A stretch of DNA of 64,000 nucleotides, taken from positions 310,001-374,000 of the forward strand of contig JAIQDT010002044.1 of NCBI GenBank assembly GCA_021521415.1, given 5' to 3'. The translations under genes were made by a program, and so were the position numbers. Below, piece after piece: positions 8,889-17,491 of the stretch (position 1 is the stretch's first letter; the number at the start of each line of letters is the position of its first letter). A model generated the notes under the pieces. That model had not been told where the DNA came from and did not search any database. It saw only the letters and a list, made by a program, of their open reading frames with translations. This DNA comes from Bidens hawaiensis. Taxonomy: Eukaryota; Streptophyta; Magnoliopsida; Asterales; Asteraceae.

Positions 8889-11091
8889 TTATTTCGCCAC
8901 GAGGTGCGCGAGCGTCCCATCTCTGACGAATGTTTCGACCATGTCTTTTACGTCTATGCATTCTTCAGTGTTGTGGCCTTTTGTTCTGTGATAGTCACAG
9001 TACTTGCTCCGATCAGCATCGTGACGATGTCGGATTACTGGAGGCTTTGGCCATGGGAGCTCTTCAGTAGCAAATATGTCAGTGACGCTTTTGGTAAGTG
9101 GCGTCCATCTGGAGTTCCGGTGCAGCTTTACATTATCCCTTTCACCCAATCGGTGCTGTAAGCCGGATGAGGTGTCAAAGTGTGACACCCGGTAAATTCC
9201 CAATCCCTTTAAGTAATCAACCTAATAATTAGGTGATTGTAAATATTATGCGCGCCATGTTAGTCAGCGCGTGCATTTGTTATGTGCGCCCTGCGCGAGC
9301 GCGCCATGTTAGTCAGCGCGTGCATTTGTTATGTGCGCCCTGCGCGAGCGCGCCATGTTAGTCAGCGTGAGCATATGTTATATGCGCCATGCGTGAATGT
9401 TTTGGCTTTATGTTTTCATGTAACTTAAACGTTATGTTGTCTATGGGTTGACCATCCCGCATGATGCTAAGGCGGGTGCATCCTACATCGTTTATGCGCG
9501 TGCGGAAGGGAACTAACCTCCCCGCATGGCGGGGAACATTGAGAGCTAGTTTGTCTGAAGCTCCAAGATGGAATTGACTTCAACATGACTGATCACTATG
9601 TTGAAATACCAAGACCACCTGGAGAATCTACAAATGAAACTCAATGTCCCTAACTGCGAGAAGGTTACGCACCTACCCGCAGCAAAGAAATGTCCTTCAC
9701 GCAGAAAGCTATGCGCACAGAACACTTAGTCTATTCTCCAGACATAAGGAGATTACTCCCGCCCAAAAGGAAACAGTAGCGTGTTTCAGAGATTTTCCAC
9801 TTTTTTTACTGTACACTGACAAAAGTACCTGAAAAAGCACATTTGAATGTTTGCAATGGCCCGTGCTTAAGTATCAATTCCCACTCGCGCGCGCCCGGCT
9901 GTTTCCGCCGCTCAGGGCCGGGTGTGACACAAAGTTTACCCTTGACTGCCAAATGCCTTGCTTCCGTTTTTTGTTCAATCGGGCGGTGAGGACGTTGTCC
10001 TCTCTCGTCCTCTGGGTGTAAAGGTTTGTGCTCTGCGGAAGGTCTCTACCCAGTTGCTTCTCCGTTTCCGCATAGCGTTTGGCTGCTGTCATGATGCCAT
10101 CCCATGTGGATGGCATTCCATCTTTACCCGTTAGGGTGCGGATAAGCTCTGGGTCCTGCGCGCCCTGGATGAAGGCTGCGCGAACAAGATCCTCGCTGAT
10201 ATTGCCCAAACTTAACTTCTTTGAGTTGAAGCGAGTGATGAAGTTTGGCAGAGATTCATCTTCTTCCCGTATGCATTTGAGGATTGTCCATTGCTCCTCG
10301 GTATACTTTCGCTGCTGGCTGAAGTGTTGGCTAAACTTCTGCTGGAAGTCTGCCCAGTCGTAAATGTGGTTAACCGGTAAACGATCAAACCAAACCCTAG
10401 CAGCCCCCACCAGCGTCATTTGAAACATGTAACACCACGTGGGTTCCGTCCAGTTGCTGACGGTTGCCCCTGCTATGAACCTGTTCAAATGGTCGTCTGG
10501 GTCAGATATACCATCATAAGTGCCTATGTTGGGCATTTGTTTGGCACTTTTTGGGGCAATTGCTTCCGCAATGTCCCTTGCAAATTTGGACGTTCCCGCA
10601 TTTGCAACGTTCGGTCTGAACGTTTTGGAGAAGTCTCGTGAACTTCCACCTGTATTTTTTGGTTTGAAGGCTTGTCCAAACTGCCTTTTCGGTTGGGGTT
10701 CCGTTTCCTTACGCTTCCCTTTCGCCCTGTGGCGAGGGTTTACGTCGGAGTCGGATTCCTCCGAGTCAAAGCATTCGAACTCGTCGGCCTGTTGCACGGA
10801 ACGCAAGCGTTCGTCCAACTCAGCCTGGAATTCCTTTTGCCGTGTTTCCGCCCATGCCTTAACTTCATCAAGAGTTTGGTGGGGGAGCCTTCGTTTCTCA
10901 AACTGGGTATCAGTGGACCTCAGTAGACGATCTTTTACTGCACTTGCCCCAGCTTGAGTAACTGGGGTAGTGTTCGTAAAATTTGCTTCACTTGGCCCGA
11001 CTTGGGTAGCCGGGGTAGTGTTTGTAAAAACTGTGTTGCCGGTGTTCTCCCCAGTAGCTGGAGTTGTGGTTACCGGAATTTCTCTAACCAT
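8889..11091 (-). pseudogene. gag: T1 gag polyprotein, split by a nested solo LTR
   Basis: The frame begins at 11091 with a Thr/Pro-rich leader, then an acidic/basic linker. At about residues 215-340 is the Ty3/gypsy gag core (retrotrans_gag family), including WCYMFQMTLVGAARVWFDRL, DWADFQQKFSQHF and ESLPNFITRFN. It runs to 9930, where the element at 9181-9929 is inserted. Downstream of that insert the same frame resumes at 9175 and ends at 8889. The second part has the Tat-type knuckle YCDYHRTKGHNTEEC (CX2H..H..C spacing). Leaving out the insert and one copy of the CAAAG duplication, the two parts are in register, so gag was intact (about 480 residues) when hit. As it stands the protein loses its nucleic-acid-binding C-terminus. 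Confidence 0.85.
9181..9929 (+). mobile_element. Solo-LTR-like insert, 749-bp deleted form
   Basis: Starts TGTGACACCCGG and ends CCGGGTGTGACA (12-bp perfect inverted termini), flanked by the 5-bp duplication CAAAG (9176-9180 and 9930-9934). It matches the 2,360-bp copy at 17492-19851 at both ends but joins the sequence equivalent to about 18261 directly to about 19767, so the 1.5-kb middle with the TATA box is missing. TG...CA ends and a 5-bp duplication fit a solo LTR of a Tekay/Del-like chromovirus; a MITE-like family is the alternative. It contains about 49-bp tandem units (GCGCGCCATGTTAGTCAGCG). Confidence 0.85.
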
Positions 11092-11140
11092 CTTTGAAGT
11101 TTGAAAAAACTGGAGAAAAATGTAGTTCTAGCTTTATGCA

Positions 11141-11153
11141 CGGATGGCGCCAA
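11141..11153 (-). other. T1 primer-binding site
   Basis: Minus strand reads TTGGCGCCATCCG immediately inside the right LTR. The same 13 bases occupy the same position in T2 (22448-22460), linking the two families. Confidence 0.85.
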
Positions 11154-12085
11154 TGAAGAAACACTAACCAGACCCCGGGCAGATTACTGGTAACCTGGGG
11201 GTTGGAGAGCTGTTTCCCACGAGGGGTTAGACCCTTGGAAGATGGTTCTTCTGATAACCTGCAAAACAGACACCGTGAGCTCGTCACTGAGAAGGGGGGG
11301 GGGTTCCTCCTTGTGACCACCCTCCGGCGTGAGAATCAGACTAGATTGCTCTTTAAATATAAAAGTATATTCAGAGATTGCTAGAGCAGATATCAGGTAT
11401 ATATGATAAGATAAGATGTTGTAAGATGATCATACCATTGGGGTATTTATAGCCGAAGGTAGGTTTCCAAGGGGTTTAGCCGGCCCAACACGCTACCAAC
11501 TGTAACCTATGCACGTGCCCTGCCTGTGAGTGGTGGATAGGTAGCGGCTGACACAGAGCAGGCGTGTCGTGCACTCTTCCTCTTCTGCCAACTACAGGCT
11601 AGGCACGTGGTATGGCAGGAGTTGGTGGGTAGGCGGCGGCTATTGGTCACAGTGCTGTGGCGTGCTGTCTGCCATGCTGCTGTCAGTGAGCTGTCGCAGT
11701 CTTGGTCAGATCTTTTGTCTGTACCTCGTCAGGTATCACACAAAAGATCCTCCATCATACGGACTGGCTCATTTAGGCGGGAGTTTTCCCCCTCCCGCCT
11801 TTGCTCATTCCTTCAGGTGACACTGGGGAGAGTTAAGTGCCTAGTGCGTGTAGCCATGCTGCGCGGGTGGCCTTCCCTCATGGCTTGTATCCGAGGCTGC
11901 GGGAACAGGCGGAGTCCTTCACCATGGGAGGCATTTCCTGCGGGACCAGCTTGCATACTGCGCGTAAGGACGTCACTTCTCTGAGCATGGTTGGTCCTGC
12001 GGATCCAGTTGGTCTCTGCGCAGACGTCCCTGTTTAAGGTGAGTCTTGCGGGTCCAACTGGGCTCTGCTGGGACCTACCTCTTCA
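11154..12085 (-). repeat. T1 right LTR (5' LTR of the element)
   Basis: 932 bp copy of 2375-3304; the visible difference is 10 instead of 8 G in the run near 11293. Minus-strand TATAAATA at 11444-11451 would drive gag. Confidence 0.95.
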
Positions 12086-12090
12086 AACAC

Positions 12091-12677
12091 AATTATGTAC
12101 GTATTTAAGCTTTTTTTTTTAAAATCAACGAACGTAACTGAGGTAGTTGACATAAAAATGCATAGACACACAAGATTGTAATGATGAATCAAAATACATA
12201 GGTGTTCATGTTTTGGGTCAACCCAACTATAATCCGTATAAAAAGTTTTGCTTTTTGACTCATGACTCGAATCTTAGCTCGATTAGTCATTATCATTTCT
12301 TCAATATTGCAAAGGACATAGTTGTTAAAAAAATATGTATGAACACTTATAAATGTAAAGAAAATATGAAACCTAAATATGTTGTAATCATCAAACAAGT
12401 ACCACTGTCTAATTTGGTAAAGCTTGCAATTTTTTTGGTCAAAGGTTATGTTGATGTCCAAGGTGCACAGTTAGAGGTCAGGGTTTATATCGGGGATTCA
12501 ATAGTATTCGTTTTATACGAAACTAAGTTTCAACATTCCCGAAACATTTGTGTAGGTCCTACAAAAGTTTTCACGTCAAATGGGTTTAGTTAAGATGTCA
12601 AAACGGTCTTGTAAAACAGATTTACTGCCGATGTCCCAACCAGGTCAGCCTGTTTACAGACATCATTTTGTGGTCTT
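12091..12677. other. AT-rich DNA, no recognised gene
   Basis: An ORF of 126 codons at 12213-12593 (plus) has no recognisable domain and unconvincing composition; probably chance. This stretch may belong to the Helitron whose 3' end is at 2202. Confidence 0.5.
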
Positions 12678-12690
12678 AAACGTTTTATAT

Positions 12691-12824
12691 CGAGCCGAGG
12701 GTCTCACCGAAAGCAGCCTCTCTATCCCTATGGGGTAGAGGTAAGGCTGCCTACATCTTACCCTCCTCAGACCCTACCATAGCTTTGCTATTGGTGGGAT
12801 ATACTGAGTACGATGATGATGATG
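12691..12824 (+). mobile_element. SINE, 5'-truncated, Au-family-like
   Basis: The body GAGCCGAGGGTCTCACCGAA, CAGCCTCTCTATCCC, GGTAAGGCTGC and CCTCAGACCC is the familiar 3' half of plant Au-type SINEs, ending in a (GAT)4 tail instead of the usual TTG repeats. A perfect 13-bp target duplication AAACGTTTTATAT flanks it (12678-12690 and 12825-12837), showing insertion by target-primed reverse transcription. The tRNA-like 5' half with the pol III promoter is missing. Confidence 0.8.
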
Positions 12825-13088
12825 AAACGTTTTATATTTGTCTGGTTTTTGGACAGAAGTTGGATAACATCATAATTGATTTTGTGTAATTTTTCTTGAA
12901 TTATCTGAATTCGTTTGATGTGGTTTTATGGATTTTTATCAATAAAATAGTATAAGAGCCCGCGCGTTACGGCGGAACACAACGGGAATTCGGTTCGTCA
13001 TGGGACTGGTGCTTTATATAGTAAAATTTATATATTGTATAGTTTACAATAAAAAAATAAGAAATTTATCTTAATATAATAAATTAAA

Positions 13089-13304
13089 CAAAATTTTCTT
13101 CCAGTTGGCGTTTCCAACTAACCAAATTTTCTTCATTAGGAGGTTTGATTTCAATGTTATACGGGAACACAGAAGTAATTCTTTCATCCAATTCTCGGTA
13201 ATCTTTTTCTACGTCCACAACCTGTGACCCAATTAGCAGAACCGGTCCAGATATCCTTTGTAACATGTTTTTAAATAGGGTGTGTAATCTTGGTGATCTG
13301 CATA
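13089..13304 (-). pseudogene. AAA-ATPase (DAA1/spastin-like family) gene fragment
   Basis: One exon on the minus strand reads LFKNMLQRISGPVLLIGSQ, then DYRELDERITSVFPYNIEIK and PPNEENLVSWKRQLEE. This is the segment that precedes the AAA module in plant DAA1-like P-loop ATPases (family form SGPVLILGSQ...FPYNIEI.PP..E..LVSWK.QLEE). An AG acceptor precedes it. The family then continues with a conserved DMK...FQDN block, but here the frame stops right after LEENFV, about 140 bp short of the Helitron-like terminus. The Walker A and B motifs are absent, so no enzyme can be made. Confidence 0.75.
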
Positions 13305-13908
13305 AAAGCTGCTTATTCGCCTAAGTGGCGCTAAGGAAAAGTAATTTACCTGGATTAGTTGGAAATTTTGTAGCAAGCTCTTCCATGGTCAACGAAGATG
13401 CGTTTCTCTAAGATTTGAAGGATTCGAGAACGCTTCGGTGCACCCTACAAATAAGAAACAAAAAATAGACATATATATATAAATTACTAACCATGTCGCG
13501 ATATCATTATGAACCGAATTGTATAACATACCTAGATCCAATATCAGAAACATCGCTCAGTCTAAGTAACATCCCTGCAATACCAGAATATAGTTACAGT
13601 GTTTTCTTGGCCATGACGTCGAGTAATAAACTATGTGCAGAACAAGTGAAATTGGATACCTTTTGCCTAAATTTTGGTTTATAACATCGATGGTATTGAC
13701 CCAAACAAGTTGGACATTCGTGCCAAGGTTGTTTCTGAGTGGACCTCGAAAGGCCCACAGAAACATGTTAACGAATGCAATAATACTGTAAACGAAATGC
13801 TTACAGTTGGAAACTTGGAATATTAAAAATAACATCATAAGCATATAACTTAACAGATCATTTAGCATTCTTCATTTTTGACAAAATTATGACAGATGAA
13901 GTTGGTTA
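13305..13908. other. segment between the two captured fragments, unassigned
   Basis: Contains a possible exon on the minus strand (TMEELATKFPTNPG, followed by a GT donor near 13350) and an open frame at 13557-13868 (minus) that I cannot assign. It takes the place of the next PheRS exon, so the PheRS part ends at 13909 in an intron. Confidence 0.4.
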
Positions 13909-16606
13909 CCTTGATAGGTTTCGGGTGATCTGTATTATGTGCAACTGTCTTTAGTATACCAGCCATGAGACTGCTTCTTACAACCTATATCATTCAACTA
14001 CTATATTATATACTTTCTTAAACAAAAGCGTAAAAGTGGAAATAAACAAACCTCAAAATCTGCAGAACGAGGGTTTCCAATAATAACCGCAGTTTTCTTA
14101 TCATCTTTACGGTTCAACATGGAGAAATTCTCCTGGTAAGAGCATAAAATCCATGTTAACACTTCCGTATAACCACACAGTGCGATCTAAACAGAAAAAC
14201 AAACCATAAAAACATATCAAGCACATACAACAAACAATTATTATTAGTTTATAAGTAAATGAGTCAAAACTATAAACTGAAATGATTAAAAATATGTACC
14301 TTTGTTCTAAGTAAGTCACTAAACTGATTCAGAGGCAAAGGCTTCAAAGATGCGGGTATCTTCTTTTGAATGTTATTAAAACCATAAGCAATCGCCACGT
14401 CCTTTGTTACAAAAAAACAGAAAACTCATGTCACTTACAGTAATAGTAGTAATAATAATAACAGTTAATAATATTTATACCTCTGCCACGTCACATGCAT
14501 GAAGAACGTACTTCTGGTTGGTGGAACCGACACAATAAAACTGCAGTCGTTATCTTCTGAGACAGATTGTTTCACATGCAACTGCATTTTGTGCAACAAC
14601 CCAGCAACCTTATATGCCTCTAATGAGACGCCAGCTATACGATTAATGTGTGATATAGACACCTTCATATCATACGGTGATAACTCGTGGCAAATATAGG
14701 ATTTTCCATCTGGATATGTTACTTCAACTGGGTCAACTTCAAACTTGTGTTCACCGTAAATCGAAAACATTGTAACCATTGTGTTGAAAACAATCTTCGC
14801 TTTGGTCAAATCAGTTGATGTGCATTCAATGAACACGTTTTTGGTCTTCAAAGAGGTAGCCGAGTGGGCTCCATTAATTATTGGTGGAAGAGACAACACG
14901 GTTCTGCACATATCAATTGGTAGTTTGTAAATTAAATGATCAAAAATACTTAAAATCAAAATAGAATACCTGTTTCGGTCATAAATAACAGGGTAAACAG
15001 GAGAGTCTTCAATTATGTGTAAGAATTTATTCAATTTCAAATCAGACTGCAAGTTCATAAAGCAAACATAGATTATATGCATAAAGTATAAACACATTCA
15101 CAATTTCACGCACTCGTTAAAATGAAAATATACGCGTGAGTTACCTTGTAAAACTCCATCAATTTATCAGCTTTGAAAGTTTCTACCTATAAACGAAGAC
15201 ATATAAGATTTGTAACTTTCTAACATTACATGAGTTTAATTTAACGTATGCACAAATCAAGTAATGCATACGCTCCTTTTTACCTGTTTAAGACCATGTG
15301 TAGTCATAAAGCTCCACTATCAGGGGATATGCGCCACGTGGCGCCCAGTCAGAGTTATGGTTTTGTACAAAAACAAGTTGTAGTCATAACTCTCCACTAC
15401 CAGGGGTTATACGCCACGTGGCGCCCAGTCATTATCAATTTTATTTGTTTTTTTAAATATTAAATCATTTAAATAAATTAACATAAAATTATAAATTACA
15501 TTAAACTTCCAAATAAAAAATACATTAAATTAAATTAAAAAAAATACATTAAATTAAAAATAAAAAAACATAAATAATACTATTCTATCTCAAACCATAT
15601 CCACCCACCTATATCAAATATGAACAACAAACACAAACACTCAATCAGATCTCCACCACCGGACCTCCAATCAGATCCCCACCACCGGACCTCCACCAAC
15701 CGGACCTCCACCACCAGACCTCCACCAACGAACTCCGATCCTCATCCTCAAGAGCTTCCGGATCCTCATCCTCATCTGTTCATCCTCATCTGTTCAACGA
15801 ACTCCGATCCTCCACCAACCGGTATATATCTCTATATATATATATATACACACACCGGATATATCTTCAACGGATAATTAATATAATTTTATTTTTTTTT
15901 TAAAACCCAACGACTCCAAATGGCCCCAACAGCTATTTTTTTGGATTTGTATGCCATTTCTTGCGTTTTGTATACAACGCAGCCAAAATAACATATCCCA
16001 TAACGCAGGGGGGGCGGTGTACCCCCCGCGTTTTCGGTCAAAACGTTGGTGGCAACGTTGCCACTACACATGGTCTAAGCGGCTTAAACTCTATCTCTGA
16101 TGGTGGCAAAGCCTGAACATAAAAAAGAAAAACAGATCAATTATTAAGTGATGAAAATTACCAAAATGACCTTTCTAAACTTGCAAAATCACAAACCTCA
16201 TACATGAATGGGCCGTCTATTATGTCCAAGTCATGTGTTCCAATAGCAACCAAAGTTCTCCTAAAACATGAAATAATACCAACCCATATAATATAAGCGT
16301 TGCGTAACCCATATAATATATAGTTATATTATGTATACATACATACGTATGTGTATGTATTTTGATAAAAGAACTCCTACATTACCTGCATATATTCTGG
16401 TGAAGCTTATCTTGGAGGTCAATAAAGTTGTTATATCTCCCCTCATTGAAAGTTATACCCCTCAAAGCAGCACTAACGACAAACGGACGTATCACAGATG
16501 TCTGTAATAATATAAACAAAACAAAGATTAAATTATCTACAAATATATGAAAATAAAGAGTTTTTGCTACTTTAAGCAAACATACCTCAGGCTTTACATG
16601 CATTTT
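13909..16606 (-). pseudogene. Phenylalanyl-tRNA synthetase beta subunit, internal gene fragment
   Basis: Consecutive exons, in order on the minus strand, match the cytosolic eukaryotic beta subunit: KMHVKPE (16606-16587); TSVIRPFVVSAALRGITF (16503-16383); RTLVAIGTHDLD (16264-16198); ALPPSEIEFKPL (about 16114-16076); VETFKADKLMEFYK (15187-15145); LKLNKFLHIIEDSPVYPV (about 15050); TVLSLPPIINGAHSATSL to VSVPPTRS (14905-14480); DVAIAYGFNNI (14404-14300); IALCGYTEVLTWILC (14190-14050); VVRSSLMAGILKTVAHN (13987-13909). Most exons have GT-AG borders. One base is missing after VPPTRS (frameshift), a MITE sits in one exon, and T2 sits in another. Both the N-terminal and the catalytic C-terminal thirds are absent, so it is a pseudogene. 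Confidence 0.88.
15292..16075. mobile_element. Tourist/PIF-Harbinger-like MITE, 784 bp
   Basis: Inverted termini GACCATGTGTAGT at the left and its complement at the right, flanked by TAA on both sides (15289-15291 and 16076-16078). The insertion falls within a PheRS-beta exon a few bases before its GT donor. Inside are two copies of CGCCACGTGGCGCCCAGTCA (about 15330 and 15410) and a CCACCGGACCTCCA-rich stretch. It has no coding capacity. Confidence 0.8.
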
Positions 16607-17029
16607 TGTCGAAACACGAAACGAATCTAACCTGATCCATGACGATGCTTCCACGGATTTTCGAGATGAACGAACCACGTCTTGATCTTCTTGTTCCTCT
16701 GCTGCGCCTGAGACCTGCAATTGTGAGACCTGCGATGGCCTCTCTGGGGTGTGGAGGCGACTGCTAAGATGATCTTGAAGATCTCTTGTTCACAGACACA
16801 AAAAGTGGTGATGGCTCTTACTGAGCATAACCCATGATAAGGAGGTGGAGACCTCCTTATATAGAGTCTCATGGCCACCATCATGGTACCCTAATTGGCC
16901 TAGCCCAGTTAGGGTTACCTCCACAAAACCCCCTCGGCCCAATAACATCGTATTAGTCCATGTAATGAAATAAGCCAAACATAATAGATTTAGGGTCGTA
17001 GAACCGGGTTTTAGTATCATACCCCTACA
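16607..17029 (-). repeat. T2 left LTR (3' LTR of the element)
   Basis: 423 bp; I count about five differences from the other copy. Minus-strand TATATAA at 16857-16863. Confidence 0.93.
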
Positions 17030-17040
17030 AGCCCCCCCAA
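17030..17040 (-). other. T2 polypurine tract
   Basis: Minus strand TTGGGGGGGCT directly precedes the LTR. Confidence 0.75.
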
Positions 17041-17179
17041 GTCCAGTGTTGCTCCTGGGCGCGCAAGCGTCTAGGTTGAGCGCTGGACTTTATAAGGTGT
17101 GAGGCGGTTTTTTCCCTTTTCTTTGGCCTTGTCTTTATTGTTTGAGTTTTGAGAAGCTTTTTTCATGATGGTGACATGT

Positions 17180-17491
17180 TGTAATAAAAGCCTGCGCGCG
17201 CGGCGACTTACAAGCTATAATAATAATGAAGCTCGCGCGTGAGGCGACTTACGAGCTATAATAATAGTGGAGCTGGCGCGAGAAGCGACTTACGAGTTAT
17301 AATAATAATGGAGCTGGCGCGAGAAGCGACTTACGAGCAAAAATAATAATGATGCCTGCGCGCGAGAGGCGTCTTACGAGCTTAGAATAATAAAAGCCTG
17401 CGCGCGAGAGGCGTCTTATGAGCTTTGAAAATAATAATTGAGCTGGCGCGTGAGGCGACTTACGAGCTGTGAAAGTAATAAAATTGGCGCG
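17180..17491. repeat. T2 GC-rich dimeric array, left part
   Basis: Roughly 40-45-bp units with the core GGCGACTTACGAGCT or GGCGTCTTACGAGCT, separated by AATAATA. The array is interrupted at 17491 by a solo LTR and resumes at 19852. Confidence 0.9.

Larger units (their letters stand above)
2375..12085 (-). mobile_element. T1: non-autonomous Ty3/gypsy Tat-lineage LTR retrotransposon
   Basis: The element is complete: LTRs of 930 and 932 bp (TG...CA) and a 5-bp target duplication AACAC at 2370-2374 and 12086-12090. A primer-binding site adjoins the right LTR and a polypurine tract adjoins the left LTR, so it reads on the minus strand. Internal order in that direction is gag, a spacer with direct repeats, an antisense ORF on the opposite strand, a 97-bp tandem array, then the PPT. 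Protease, RT, RNase H and integrase are absent. Gag plus an antisense ORF of the 'putative gypsy type transposon' class is the known layout of plant Tat elements (Grande/Retand type). The LTRs differ, by my reading, only in the length of one G run, so the insertion is very young and must have been mobilised in trans. Confidence 0.9.

Noticed and set aside
12213..12593. 126-codon plus ORF
   Set aside because: No domain, unconvincing composition, overlapping opposite-strand ORF; likely chance in AT-rich DNA.
15620..15877. Pro/His-rich plus ORF with PPPTNSDPHP
   Set aside because: Low-complexity CCACCGGACCT repeats inside a MITE, no start context or conservation.
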